Source of the DNA: Dokdonella_A sp014338185
Lineage (GTDB): Bacteria; Pseudomonadota; Gammaproteobacteria; Xanthomonadales; Rhodanobacteraceae
NCBI GenBank assembly: GCA_030263295.1
Contig: SZOS01000001.1
Location: forward strand, 124,001-188,000
DNA: 64,000 nt
Direction: 5' to 3'
The notes under the pieces are model-generated. The model had not been told where the DNA came from. It saw nothing but the letters and a program-made list of their open reading frames with translations, and did not search any database. Numbering within the stretch: position 1 is the first letter of the stretch; the number at the start of each line of letters is the position of its first letter. Shown one piece after another: positions 34,904-44,079 of the stretch. A program made the position numbers and the translations under genes.

Positions 34904-36649
34904 ATGGCTGCAGCTGCAATCGATGATCCCGCCGTCGCCGCGCCCTCCGCTCCGGAGTCGCTGGACGAGCGCATCTGCCAGTTCCTGGTCGCGCGCGGGC
35001 GGCTCAAGGAGAACGACCTCGCGCGTGGCCGGCGCCTGCACGAGGAGGATCCGGCTGCGGGCAGCCTCGTGTCGCTGCTCACGCGGCTGGGCCTGGTGTC
35101 CGAGCGCGAGATGGCCGAGGCGGTTTCCGAACTGCTCCAGCTGCCGCTGCTGTCGGCCAAGGAGTTCCCCGAGTCGCCGCCGGCCAACGTGCAGTGCTCG
35201 ATCCGCTTCCTCAAGCACCACCACGTGTGCCCGATCGCCGAGACCGAGCAGGACGTGACGCTGCTGGTGGCCGATCCGGCCGACACGTTTCCGGTGCAGG
35301 CGCTGCAGCTGGCCAGCGGGCGCGAGGTCAGGCTCAGCATCGGCCTGCGCAGCGAGATCGATGACCTGATCGAGCGCTACTACGGCTCCGGCCGCAGCGC
35401 GATGGGCACGATCGTGGAGAACCTCACCGATGACAACACGCGCAGCGAAGACGACATCGAACATCTGCGCGACCTGGCCTCGGAAGCGCCGGTCATCCGC
35501 CTGGTCAACCTCGTGATCCAGCGCGCGGTCGAGCAGCGGGCCTCGGACATCCACGTCGAGCCGTTCGAGAACCGGCTCAAGGTGCGCTACCGCATCGACG
35601 GCGTGCTGCACGAGGTGGAATCACCGCCGGCGGCCTCGACCGCGGCGGTGATCTCGCGCATCAAGATCATGGCCAAGCTCAACATCGCCGAGCGGCGCCT
35701 GCCGCAGGACGGCCGCATCATGATCCGGGTGCAGGGCAAGGAGCTGGACCTGCGCGTGTCGACGGTGCCGACCGCGCATGGCGAATCGGTGGTGATGCGC
35801 ATCCTCGACCGCGAGGCGGTCGTGTTCGACTTCCACACGCTCGGCTTCACCGACCAGTTCCTGCACAAGTTCCTCGGCGTGCTGGAGCTGCCGCACGGCA
35901 TCCTGCTGGTGACCGGTCCGACCGGTTCGGGCAAGACCACCACGTTGTACACCGCGCTGTCCAAGCTCAACACCGCCGACGTCAAGATCATCACGGTCGA
36001 GGACCCGGTCGAGTACCAGATCGAAGGCATCAACCAGATCCAGGCCAAGCCGCAGATCGGCCTGGATTTCTCCCATGCGTTGCGTTCGATCGTGCGCCAG
36101 GATCCGGACATCATCATGATCGGCGAGATGCGCGACCTCGAAACCGCGCGCATCGCGATCCAGTCGGCGCTGACCGGCCACCTCGTGCTGTCGACGCTGC
36201 ACACCAACAACGCCGCCGGTGGCATCACGCGCATGCTCGACATGGGCGTGGAGGACTACCTGCTCACCTCGACCGTCAACGGCATCCTCGCCCAGCGTCT
36301 CGTGCGCCGGCTCGACCCGGCCACCGCGACGCCGTACGAGGCCATGCCCGAGGTGATCGCGCAGTACGGCCTGGACCAGCTCACCGACGAGCGGCCGATC
36401 CGGCTGTACCGGCCCGGCTCCAGCGCGCTCAATCCGACCGGCTACTTCGGTCGCACCACGATCATGGAGTTCCTCGTGATGTCCGACCCGATCCGGCGCC
36501 TGATCATGCAGCACGCCGGCATGGGCGAGATCGAGGCCCAGGCGCGCAAGGAAGGCATGCGCACGATGTTCGAGGACGGGTTGGTGAAATCCTTGCAGGG
36601 ACAGACCACGATCGAGGAGGTCCTGCGCGTGACCTCGTCGGAGGGCTGA
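34904..36649 (+). CDS. gspE: Type II secretion ATPase GspE (XpsE)
   Basis: Hexameric cytoplasmic ATPase that powers pseudopilus assembly. The 581-residue protein has the N1E-like domain (about 20-90), a second N-terminal domain, and the ATPase core with Walker A GPTGSGKTT near residue 345, the Asp box ITVEDPVEYQIEG and Walker B-type IIMIGEMRDLETA. The C-terminal region between RRLDPA and TGYFGRTTIMEF, where GspE normally has a four-cysteine zinc motif, has no cysteine. The ATG at 34904 gives a start like MAAAAIDDP; an upstream in-frame start is possible. It opens the operon gspE-F-G-H-I-J-K-L-M-N-D, the order of Xanthomonas xps. Confidence 0.94.
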   Translation: MAAAAIDDPAVAAPSAPESLDERICQFLVARGRLKENDLARGRRLHEEDPAAGSLVSLLTRLGLVSEREMAEAVSELLQLPLLSAKEFPESPPANVQCSIRFLKHHHVCPIAETEQDVTLLVADPADTFPVQALQLASGREVRLSIGLRSEIDDLIERYYGSGRSAMGTIVENLTDDNTRSEDDIEHLRDLASEAPVIRLVNLVIQRAVEQRASDIHVEPFENRLKVRYRIDGVLHEVESPPAASTAAVISRIKIMAKLNIAERRLPQDGRIMIRVQGKELDLRVSTVPTAHGESVVMRILDREAVVFDFHTLGFTDQFLHKFLGVLELPHGILLVTGPTGSGKTTTLYTALSKLNTADVKIITVEDPVEYQIEGINQIQAKPQIGLDFSHALRSIVRQDPDIIMIGEMRDLETARIAIQSALTGHLVLSTLHTNNAAGGITRMLDMGVEDYLLTSTVNGILAQRLVRRLDPATATPYEAMPEVIAQYGLDQLTDERPIRLYRPGSSALNPTGYFGRTTIMEFLVMSDPIRRLIMQHAGMGEIEAQARKEGMRTMFEDGLVKSLQGQTTIEEVLRVTSSEG

Positions 36650-36752
36650 GGCCGATGGCATCCGCAGTTCCAATCCTGGCCGGAGCCGTGGCCTCGCGAT
36701 GCGGCGTGACGCGCCGGCGCGTGCGGCGGCGGGTCAACCATCGCGTGCAGCC

Positions 36753-37970
36753 ATGACGATCTACTACTACAAGGCCGTCACGCCCGGCGGCGAGGTGCTC
36801 GAGGGGCAGTTCGACCTGGGCAACCGCGACGAGGTGATCGGCAAGCTGCAGGATGCGGGCAACATCCCGCTGGAAGTGCGCGAGGCCGACGGCGGCGATT
36901 CGGCCAGCCTGTTCGCGGCGCTGTTCAAGCGCGCCGCCTTGCGCCAGGCGCAGATCGTGCAGTTCACCCAGCAGCTGGCGACGCTGCTGGGCGCGGGCCA
37001 GCCGCTGGATCGCGCGCTGCAGATCCTGCTCGACCTGCCCGATTCCGACAAGGCGCGGCGCATGCTCGAGCGCATCCGCGACGCGGTGCGCGGCGGCACC
37101 CCGCTGTCGGATGCGCTGGAAGCCGAGCAGGGCACCTTCTCGCGCCTGTACATCAACATGGTGCGTGCGGGCGAGGCCGGCGGCTCCCTCGACGACACGC
37201 TGGCGCGGCTGGCCGACTACCTCGAGCGCAGTGCACAGCTGCGCAGCAGCGTGATCAACGCGATGATCTATCCGGCCTTCCTCGTCGGCATGGTGCTGGT
37301 GTCGCTGATGGTGCTGCTGGTGTACGTGGTGCCGCAGTTCGCGCCGATGTTCGCCGACATGAACATCGAGATGCCGCTCATCACCAAGGTCGTGCTGGGC
37401 ATCGGTGCGTTCCTGCAGGGCTTCTGGTGGCTGATCCTGCTCGCGATCGTGTTCCTGGTGGCGTGGCTGCGGCGGCAGATGGCCGATCCGCCGGCGCGGC
37501 TGAAGATCGACGAACGGCTGCTCGGCCTGCGCGTGGTGGGCGACATCGTGCGCAAGATCGAGACCGCGCGCATCGCGCGCACGCTCGGGGTGCTCATCAA
37601 GAACGGCGTGCCACTGCTGAGCGGCCTGTCCGTGGCGCGCAACGTGATGACCAACACGGTGCTCGCGCAGGCGGTGGAGGCAGCCACCGACGAGGTCAAG
37701 ACCGGCGGTGCGCTCGGCCACGCGCTGGCGCAGTCCAAGCGCTTCCCCAAGCTTGCGGTGCAGATGATCAGCGTCGGCGAGGAATCGGGCGAGCTCGATG
37801 CGATGCTGCTCAAGGTGGCCGATACCTTCGACGTGGAAGTCAAGAACACGCTCGACCGCCTGCTCGCCGCGCTGGTGCCGGCGATGACGATCGCGATGAC
37901 CGTGATCGTGGCGATGATCATGCTTGCGATCGTGTTGCCGATCATGGACATCGCCGGAGCGGTGCAGTGA
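36753..37970 (+). CDS. gspF: Type II secretion inner-membrane platform protein GspF
   Basis: Polytopic platform protein that connects GspE to pseudopilin assembly. The 405-residue protein has two repeats of the T2SSF domain: the first with FTQQLATLLGAGQPLDRAL and the second with ARTLGVLIKNGVPLLSGL. Three membrane helices are seen at about 170-195, 220-245 and the C-terminus (AMTIAMTVIVAMIMLAIVLP). The start ATG at 36753 directly precedes the conserved IYYYKAV block. It lies 103 bases downstream of gspE. Confidence 0.95.
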   Translation: MTIYYYKAVTPGGEVLEGQFDLGNRDEVIGKLQDAGNIPLEVREADGGDSASLFAALFKRAALRQAQIVQFTQQLATLLGAGQPLDRALQILLDLPDSDKARRMLERIRDAVRGGTPLSDALEAEQGTFSRLYINMVRAGEAGGSLDDTLARLADYLERSAQLRSSVINAMIYPAFLVGMVLVSLMVLLVYVVPQFAPMFADMNIEMPLITKVVLGIGAFLQGFWWLILLAIVFLVAWLRRQMADPPARLKIDERLLGLRVVGDIVRKIETARIARTLGVLIKNGVPLLSGLSVARNVMTNTVLAQAVEAATDEVKTGGALGHALAQSKRFPKLAVQMISVGEESGELDAMLLKVADTFDVEVKNTLDRLLAALVPAMTIAMTVIVAMIMLAIVLPIMDIAGAVQ

Positions 37971-38097
37971 TCGCGCGGCAGGCAGGCAACGGCACCCGGC
38001 CGATGGTCGGCACGGGGCCACACGGTGTGGCGGGGCCCGTCCCGGCGGGCATCAGTCGCGCAGCACAACCACCCGGACCGGAGGAAACGACCCAGCC

Positions 38098-38529
38098 ATG
38101 AATACCCCACAACGCAACACGCCGCGCCGGCCGCGCGCGGCAGGCTTCAGCCTCATCGAAATGCTCGCGGTGATCGTGCTGATCGGCATCGTCGCCGGCA
38201 TCGTCGTGCAGCAGGTCGGCAAGAACGTCGACAAGGGCAAATGGGGCGCGGGCAAGGCCGCGGTGGGCCGGCTCGCCGGCGACATCGATGCCTATGCGCT
38301 GGACAACGGCTCGCCGCCGTCGCGCCTGGAGGATCTGGTGACACGGCCGGGCAACGCGCGCAACTGGCAGGGGCCGTACGCGAAGGAGTCCGACCTCAAG
38401 GATCCGTTCGGACATGCGTTCCAGTACAAGGCACCCGGCGAGCATGGCGACTTCGACATCACCTTCCTCGGCAAGGACGGCCAGGCCGGTGGTGATGGTG
38501 TCAACGCCGACCACGGCAACTGGCAGTGA
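38098..38529 (+). CDS. gspG: Major pseudopilin GspG
   Basis: Main subunit of the T2SS pseudopilus. The 143-residue prepilin has a 16-residue leader with the prepilin peptidase site RAAG|FSLIEMLAVIVLIGI; the Glu at position +5 is present. The C-terminal half shows the GspG pattern of LAGDIDAYALDNGSPPSRLEDL and NWQGPYAKESDLKDPFGHAFQY, the region that binds calcium in family structures. A GGAGG lies 13 bases ahead of the ATG at 38098, a long spacing. It overlaps gspH by four bases. The prepilin peptidase (pilD/gspO) must be elsewhere. Confidence 0.95.
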   Translation: MNTPQRNTPRRPRAAGFSLIEMLAVIVLIGIVAGIVVQQVGKNVDKGKWGAGKAAVGRLAGDIDAYALDNGSPPSRLEDLVTRPGNARNWQGPYAKESDLKDPFGHAFQYKAPGEHGDFDITFLGKDGQAGGDGVNADHGNWQ

Positions 38530-39062
38530 GCCACGGCGGACCGGCCACGGTCGACGCGCGGTGCAGCAGCGCCAGCGTGCCCGCGCATGTGGCCGGTCCC
38601 GCAGCCTGGCCCGCGCGCCGCCGCCCGCGCGGCTTCACGCTGGTCGAACTCATGGCGGTGATCCTGCTCATCGCGATCGCGATGACCATCGTGTCGGTAT
38701 CGTTTTCCAAGAGCCTGCGCGCGGCCAAGATCCGTGCCGCCAGCCGTGACCTGGTGGCGGCACTGCGCTATACGCGCGGCCAGGCCATCGTCAAGGGCAA
38801 GTCGCAGGCGCTGGTGCTCGACCTGGACGAGAACTCCTACACCGCGCCCGGCAAGGGCGCGGTCAAGCTGCCCGAGGGCATGAACCTGCGCCTGACCACC
38901 GCCGAGATCGAACAGACCGGCGCCAACAGTGGCGGCATCCGCTTCTTCCCGGACGGCAGTTCCACCGGTGGCAACATCGCGGTGCTGCAGGGGCAGCGCG
39001 AGTGGCGCATCAATGTCGCCTGGCTCACCGGCGACATCGAGCTCAACGAGCGCGGCGAGTAG
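38526..39062 (+). CDS. gspH: Minor pseudopilin GspH
   Basis: Minor pseudopilin of the T2SS. The 178-residue precursor has the prepilin motif RRPRG|FTLVELMAVILLIAIAM, followed by the GspH-type segment DLVAALRYTRGQAIVKGKSQ. With the GTG at 38526, which overlaps the gspG stop, the leader is about 36 residues, unusually long for a prepilin. No better start lies closer to the cleavage site, so the long leader may be real or translation may begin at a rare codon. Confidence 0.88.
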   Translation: MSHGGPATVDARCSSASVPAHVAGPAAWPARRRPRGFTLVELMAVILLIAIAMTIVSVSFSKSLRAAKIRAASRDLVAALRYTRGQAIVKGKSQALVLDLDENSYTAPGKGAVKLPEGMNLRLTTAEIEQTGANSGGIRFFPDGSSTGGNIAVLQGQREWRINVAWLTGDIELNERGE

Positions 39063-39105
39063 GCGCGCCGGCGAACTCGCCCGCAACCGCACGGTCCATT
39101 GGCCC

Positions 39106-39705
39106 ATGAGTCGAGCCTTGCCAGCACTTGCCAGCCGCCGCGCGATGCGCGGCTTCAGCCTGATCGAGATGGTGGCGGCGTTCCTCGTGTTCGCGATCGC
39201 GATCGGGGTGCTCATGTCGGTGCTCACCGCGGCGACACGCAACGTGCGCCTGGCGTCCGACTACACGATGGCCGCGTTGTGGGCGCAGACCAAGCTCGAC
39301 GTGGTGGGCGTGGGCATACCGGTCGAGGAGGGCAACAGCAGCGGCCGTTTCGACGACACCTATGAATGGGACCTGCAGATCCACAAGATCGACGCGACGG
39401 CGATCGAACCGCCGCCTGAGCTGGTGGCGGGCAATGCCCAGCAGTTGGCGCAGGCACAGAACCAGTCGCGCAACGCCGCGGCGCAGGCCGCGCAGGCCAT
39501 GGCCGAGGGCATGGCGGGACCGCAGGACGCGCCATTCGACCTGTACCAGGTCGATCTGGTGGTGTCGTGGGGCGGGCGCCATGGCGGCACCCCGCGCAGC
39601 GCGCACTTCAGCACGCTGCGCGCGGTCAATCCCGAACAGGCCAACATGGGCATGCACGGCGTGGGCCTGGGCATGCCCGAGCCGATACGGAGGCGGTCGC
39701 GATGA
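39106..39705 (+). CDS. gspI: Minor pseudopilin GspI
   Basis: Minor pseudopilin that forms the tip complex with GspJ and GspK. The 199-residue prepilin has leader MSRALPALASRRAMRG and the site RG|FSLIEMVAAFLVFAIAIGV, then the GspI-type DYTMAALWAQTKLD. At 199 residues it is longer than many GspI proteins (about 125); the extra length is an Ala/Gln-rich insertion (about 115-150) and a Met/Gly-rich tail. It overlaps gspJ by the ATGA arrangement. Confidence 0.88.
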   Translation: MSRALPALASRRAMRGFSLIEMVAAFLVFAIAIGVLMSVLTAATRNVRLASDYTMAALWAQTKLDVVGVGIPVEEGNSSGRFDDTYEWDLQIHKIDATAIEPPPELVAGNAQQLAQAQNQSRNAAAQAAQAMAEGMAGPQDAPFDLYQVDLVVSWGGRHGGTPRSAHFSTLRAVNPEQANMGMHGVGLGMPEPIRRRSR

Positions 39706-40454
39706 GACGGTGGGTCAGCCACCCGCGCAGCGCAGGCTTCACCCTGCTCGAGGTGATGCTCGCGCTGCTGCTGCTCGCGTTGCTGCTGGCCGGGACCGTG
39801 GGCGCGGTGCGCACCGCGGTGCACGCGATGCGTTCGGGCGAGTTGGCGGTCGACCGCGTGAGCCGCGTACGCGTGGCCCAGGAATTCATCCGCCACCAGG
39901 TCAGTCGCATCCTGCCGCTCGCGTTCGCGCGGGACGACAGCACCGGAGCGAACTTCGTGTTCGACGGCAAGCGCGATGCGATGCGTTTCGTGGCGCCGAT
40001 GCCCGGGTACCTGTCCAAGGGCGGGCCGTATGTGCAGACGCTGCGTCTGGTCGGCGATCGTCATGGCGGGCGCCAGCTGCTGTTCACCGCGCAGATGCTC
40101 AACGGTTACGACGACAGCCTGCCCGGTGGCGACATCGAGCCGGCGGTACTGCTCGACCAGATCGCCGACGGCCGCTTCGAGTTCCGTCGCATCGACGAGA
40201 ATGGTGAACTCACCGACTGGTCCGACCAATGGGACGATCCGGCGGTGACCCCGATGATGGTGCGCATCGTGCTGCGCATGCTGCCCGCGGCGCGCGTGGC
40301 ATTCCCGGACATGGAGATCCCGCTCGTGCTCGACGCCGGCGCGGCACGCCAGTCGATGCCCTTCGGCATGCGCAACATGCCCGGCATGCGCCTCGACGAG
40401 GCGCAGCGAGGGCAGCCGGCGCCGCACGCACGCTCCGATGCGAGGAAGCAATGA
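39702..40454 (+). CDS. gspJ: Minor pseudopilin GspJ
   Basis: Minor pseudopilin of the tip complex. The 250-residue prepilin has a short leader and the cleavage site SAG|FTLLEVMLALLLLALLLAG. The rest has mixed beta character with QVSRILPLAF and LRLVGDRHGGRQLLF, compatible with the GspJ fold. The C-terminal 40 residues are Met-, Arg- and Gln-rich and probably flexible. ATGA overlaps join it to both gspI and gspK. Confidence 0.88.
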   Translation: MRRWVSHPRSAGFTLLEVMLALLLLALLLAGTVGAVRTAVHAMRSGELAVDRVSRVRVAQEFIRHQVSRILPLAFARDDSTGANFVFDGKRDAMRFVAPMPGYLSKGGPYVQTLRLVGDRHGGRQLLFTAQMLNGYDDSLPGGDIEPAVLLDQIADGRFEFRRIDENGELTDWSDQWDDPAVTPMMVRIVLRMLPAARVAFPDMEIPLVLDAGAARQSMPFGMRNMPGMRLDEAQRGQPAPHARSDARKQ

Positions 40455-41368
40455 GGCGCGCGCGGCCAGTCGGCGCCCGGCACCAGCGCGGCCTTGCCTT
40501 CGTGCTGGTGTTGTGGGTGGTGGCGATGCTCACGATCCTGCTTGGCAGCTTCTCGCTGATCGCGCGCACCGAGAACCTGCAGGCGCGGCACATGTTCGAC
40601 ACCACCCAGGCGCGCTACGCGGCCGAAGCAGGGCTCAACCTGGCCGTGTACGAACTGCGCAAGGCCGACCCGATGCTGCGCTGGGTCGGTGACGGGCGAC
40701 CCTACACGTTCGGCTTTGGCGAGGCCGAGGTCGAGGTCCGGATCACCGACGATTCGGGCAAGCTCAACCTCAACAGTGCCGATCCAGCCGCGCTCACCAA
40801 CCTGTTCGTCGCGCGGGGCGTGGCCCCGGACCGGGCCGAGGCCCTGGCGGCAGCGATCCGCGACTGGGTCGATGGCGACGATGAGACTTCGCCCAACGGC
40901 GCCGAAGAGGCCGACTACAAGGCGGCCGGGTTGGCCTATGGCCCGGCCAACGCGCCTTTCACCACGGTGTCCGAACTGCAGCAGGTGCTGGGGATGAACT
41001 ACGCGCTGTTCAGCCAGGTCGAACCCGCGCTGACCCTGTTCAGCGCGCAAGGGACCCCCAATGCCCAGTACGCACCGCTCGAAGCGCTCGAGGCCCTGCC
41101 GGACATGACGGCCGAATGCGCGCAGCAGATCATCGCCCAGCGTCAGGCGATCAAGCCGGGCGACCCGGCGCCCATGGGCGAGCCGCTGTGCGGGGTGTCC
41201 ATTGGCGCCGTAGCGGGCGGCGGGGGTGTCACGTATAGTGTCCAGTCCCGTGCGACGCTCCCCAATGGGGCGAGCACGACCTTGGACGCCACCGTTCGCA
41301 TGGGCGGGGTCAACGCGGCCGGCCGGCCGTTCGTGATCCTGCGCTGGCGCGACGGGGAAAATTCCTGA
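40451..41368 (+). CDS. gspK: Minor pseudopilin GspK
   Basis: Largest minor pseudopilin, thought to cap the pseudopilus. The 305-residue protein has a basic leader ending in RG|LAFVLVLWVVAMLTILLGSF; as is usual for GspK, the +5 Glu is missing. It contains the alpha-helical GspK insertion including LNLNSADPAALTNLFVARGV and IRDWVDGDDETSPNGAE, the helix-hairpin-like section characteristic of the family. The ATG at 40451 overlaps the gspJ stop. Confidence 0.92.
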   Translation: MRRARPVGARHQRGLAFVLVLWVVAMLTILLGSFSLIARTENLQARHMFDTTQARYAAEAGLNLAVYELRKADPMLRWVGDGRPYTFGFGEAEVEVRITDDSGKLNLNSADPAALTNLFVARGVAPDRAEALAAAIRDWVDGDDETSPNGAEEADYKAAGLAYGPANAPFTTVSELQQVLGMNYALFSQVEPALTLFSAQGTPNAQYAPLEALEALPDMTAECAQQIIAQRQAIKPGDPAPMGEPLCGVSIGAVAGGGGVTYSVQSRATLPNGASTTLDATVRMGGVNAAGRPFVILRWRDGENS

Positions 41369-41373
41369 GTACC

Positions 41374-42777
41374 GTGAATCCGACTGTCGACCGACTGATC
41401 GCGCGCGCCCGCGCGCGCCTGGCCAAGACGCCGCTGCCGCGCTTTTTTGCGTGGTGGGGGCGCGAGTTGCTGGCGTGCCTGCCGCCGCGCTGGCGCGCGC
41501 TGTTGGCGGAGCGCAGCGAGTCGCTGCTGGTGGGGCTGGAGCCACAGGCGCTCGTGGTATGGCGCGAGCGCGGCGAGGAGATCCGCGAATACGGCCGCAT
41601 CGAGCGCGACCAGCCGGCCGAGGTGCAGGCCGAACAGTTCCGCCAGCTGCGCGGCGGCATCGATGATCCCAACCTGCGCACGTTGCTGTGCATTCCGGCC
41701 CGGCGCGTGCTCAGCCGCAGTCTCAACCTGCCGGCTGCCGCAGCCGACAACCTGCCGCAGGTACTCGCTTTCGAGATGGACCGGCAGACCCCGTTCAAGG
41801 CCGACCAGGTCTACTTCGACAGCCGGGTGGTTGGCGAGGACCCATCCGGCCGCAACGTGCGTGTCGAACTCGTGCTGCTGCCGCGCGCGCAGCTCGACAG
41901 CGAACTGGCCGCGCTGCCCGGCGCACTGGGTCAGCTCGACGGCGTGGATGCATGGCGGGACGCGGCGGGTGCCGCGCGCCGGCACGTCAACCTGCTGCCG
42001 GCCGAGCGCCGTGCGCGTCGACGTGACTGGCGCTTGCCGCTCAACCTTGGCCTGGCCGCCGCCGCGCTGCTGTTGCTGGTGTGGAACATGGATGAGTCGC
42101 TGGCCAACCGCGCAGCGGCACTCGATGCGATGCGCATCGAGGTCGATGCCGCGGCCAAGCAGGCCAAGCAGGTGGCGGCGCTGCGGCAGACGCTCACCGA
42201 CTCGATCGCCGGCGCCAACTTCCTCGTCGATCGCAAGCGCACCGGGCCGACCACGGTGGCGCTCATCAACGACATCACCGAGCGCCTGCCGCTCGATACC
42301 TATCTCGAACGCCTGCAGATCGAGAACAACCAGGTGCAGCTGCAGGGCCAGGCCACCGAGGCCGCCAAGCTCATCGCGTTGCTCGGCGCCTCGCCATGCC
42401 TGGGCAACCCGGGTTTCCAAGGCCAGGTCCAGCCCGACCCGCGCACCGGCAAGGAACGCTTCCAGATCAATGCTGAGCTGAAGGAATGCGATCCGAAGCC
42501 CGCGACCACTGCATCCGCGGTGCCCGCCGCCACGCCTATACCGGCACCGGCCAAGCCGGATGTGCCGGTCACCGCACCCGCAGCGGCCAAGCCGGCTGCG
42601 CCCACCGCCACCAAGCCGACCGCATCCGCGCCAGCCGGTGCGGCTGTGCCCGCAACAGCCAGGCCATCGGCCGCGACCGCGCCAGCGACCAAGGGGACAC
42701 CCGCGCCGGCGTCGCGCCCTGTGCCTGCGGCTCGACCCTCGCCAGGCAGCACGGAGGTCAAGCGTGGCGACAAGTAA
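41374..42777 (+). CDS. gspL: Type II secretion protein GspL (XpsL)
   Basis: Inner-membrane protein that binds GspE through its cytoplasmic actin-like domain and GspM through its periplasmic part. The 467-residue protein has a divergent cytoplasmic domain (1-215, including PILZ-free PilM/PilN-like NLPQVLAFEMDRQTPFKADQ), one membrane helix at about 221-238 (LPLNLGLAAAALLLLVW), a periplasmic ferredoxin-like domain, and from about 372 on a tail of some 95 residues made of Ala, Pro, Thr and Lys. The tail is not a general feature of GspL. The start is a GTG at 41374, five bases behind gspK. Confidence 0.85.
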   Translation: MNPTVDRLIARARARLAKTPLPRFFAWWGRELLACLPPRWRALLAERSESLLVGLEPQALVVWRERGEEIREYGRIERDQPAEVQAEQFRQLRGGIDDPNLRTLLCIPARRVLSRSLNLPAAAADNLPQVLAFEMDRQTPFKADQVYFDSRVVGEDPSGRNVRVELVLLPRAQLDSELAALPGALGQLDGVDAWRDAAGAARRHVNLLPAERRARRRDWRLPLNLGLAAAALLLLVWNMDESLANRAAALDAMRIEVDAAAKQAKQVAALRQTLTDSIAGANFLVDRKRTGPTTVALINDITERLPLDTYLERLQIENNQVQLQGQATEAAKLIALLGASPCLGNPGFQGQVQPDPRTGKERFQINAELKECDPKPATTASAVPAATPIPAPAKPDVPVTAPAAAKPAAPTATKPTASAPAGAAVPATARPSAATAPATKGTPAPASRPVPAARPSPGSTEVKRGDK

Positions 42778-43372
42778 GTTCCAGCCCAAGGATGGCCGCC
42801 TGCTGGCCGTCGTGCTGCTGCTGATCGTGCTGCTGCTGATCTATCTGGTCGGCGTGCACTGGTGGTTCGTGGCGCCGCAGTTGCAGTTCGCCAGTGACAT
42901 GCAGGACCTGCGCGACCAGCAGCTCAAGTACAGCCGCATCATCGAGCAGCAGGGTGACATCGAACGGCGCCTGGGCGAGGTCAAGGCCTACGAACAGGGC
43001 AACCCGGCGTTCATGGCCGAGAGCGACCGCAACGCGGCTGAGGCAGCGCTGATCCAGCGCCTCAAGCAGGCGATGACCGACCATGTCAAGAACGAGGCGC
43101 GTTGCCAGAACAACGGCACCCAGAGTTATGCCGGCGCGCAAGAGGAGGTGTACCTGCGTGTGACGGTGCAGGCGCGGCTCAAATGCGACCTTGAACCGCT
43201 GGCGGCGATCCTGCAGGACCTGGAGAGCGGCAAGCCCTACCTGTTCGTCGACCAGGTGATGATCTACAAGCAGCAGACCTATCGCCGGCCCAATGTCAAG
43301 GTGGCGCCGCAGCCGCTCGACGTGCGCTTCAACCTCACCGGCTACCTGCGCCAGCCCGGCAAGAGCAAATGA
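42764..43372 (+). CDS. gspM: Type II secretion protein GspM (XpsM)
   Basis: Bitopic inner-membrane protein that pairs with GspL. The 202-residue product has a membrane helix at about 14-33 (LAVVLLLIVLLLIYLVG) and a periplasmic part starting with a coiled-coil-prone stretch (MQDLRDQQLKYSRIIEQQGD) followed by a ferredoxin-like domain. The start is a GTG at 42764 with GGAGG six bases upstream, inside the end of gspL (14-base overlap); no ATG fits better. It overlaps xpsN by four bases. Confidence 0.88.
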   Translation: MATSKFQPKDGRLLAVVLLLIVLLLIYLVGVHWWFVAPQLQFASDMQDLRDQQLKYSRIIEQQGDIERRLGEVKAYEQGNPAFMAESDRNAAEAALIQRLKQAMTDHVKNEARCQNNGTQSYAGAQEEVYLRVTVQARLKCDLEPLAAILQDLESGKPYLFVDQVMIYKQQTYRRPNVKVAPQPLDVRFNLTGYLRQPGKSK

Positions 43373-44079
43373 ACGTCCAGGCCGCCCGCATGACCACCCG
43401 GATACTCGCCGCGACCTGTGGTGCTCTGCTGCTGCTGCTCATCGTGCAGTATGCGGGGCTGGGGCGCGGCTATCGCTGGGACACGCCCACTGGTGGCGAC
43501 GACCAGGCGCGCGAACTGCCATCGATTGATGCGCGTACCCCGCAGATGCCGGCGCCAGGCACCTATGTGGCGATCGAGGCGCACCCGCTGTTCAACGAGG
43601 ATCGCGAACCCACGCCCGCCGACGCCCTGGCCGGTGACGACAACGCCGAACCTCCGGCCAACCCGCTCAACGTGCAGTTGACCGGCGTGATCATCGACGA
43701 AGTCAACCAGGTGCGCGTGGCCATGCTGCTGGACAAGACGCGGAACCAGCCGGTCAGTCTCAGGGTCGGAATGCCGTTGGAAGGTGACCAGGCCGCGTGG
43801 ACGCTGGTCGAGCTGAGGCCGAGGGTCGCGGTATTCCGCAACGCCGCGGCCGAGACCAGTGAGGTCGAACTGGAGACCGCCAGTGCCATGCCGACTGCAG
43901 CGGGTCGGGCAGCGCCGCGTGCCAACGCACCGCGTGCACCCGCCAGTGCGCCCCAGGTCAAGAGTGATGTGGCTGCCGACGACCTGGCCAAACGCATCGA
44001 GGAGCGTCGCCGCCAGATGCGCGAAGAAGCCGAACGCAATCGCAGGCCGCCGGCATCGCCGACGCCTGACAAGAAATGA
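43369..44079 (+). CDS. xpsN: Type II secretion protein XpsN (GspC/GspN-like)
   Basis: Takes the place of GspC in the Xanthomonas-type system, linking the inner-membrane platform to the secretin. The 236-residue protein has an N-terminal membrane helix (about 12-30), a Pro-rich spacer, and a domain from about 100 to 165 with PLNVQLTGVIIDEVNQVRVA and RVGMPLEGDQAAWTLVELRP, like the HR domain of GspC. There is no PDZ domain. The C-terminal 60 residues are Ala/Pro-rich followed by a charged helix. The order gspM-xpsN-gspD is that of the xps operon. Confidence 0.85.
   Translation: MNVQAARMTTRILAATCGALLLLLIVQYAGLGRGYRWDTPTGGDDQARELPSIDARTPQMPAPGTYVAIEAHPLFNEDREPTPADALAGDDNAEPPANPLNVQLTGVIIDEVNQVRVAMLLDKTRNQPVSLRVGMPLEGDQAAWTLVELRPRVAVFRNAAAETSEVELETASAMPTAAGRAAPRANAPRAPASAPQVKSDVAADDLAKRIEERRRQMREEAERNRRPPASPTPDKK

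Noticed and set aside
34870..34926. Short frame from ATG 34870 (MPDLPTTDRT) as the gspE start region
   Set aside because: It is in a different frame and stops after 18 codons; the gspE frame continues only from 34904 or further upstream in its own frame.
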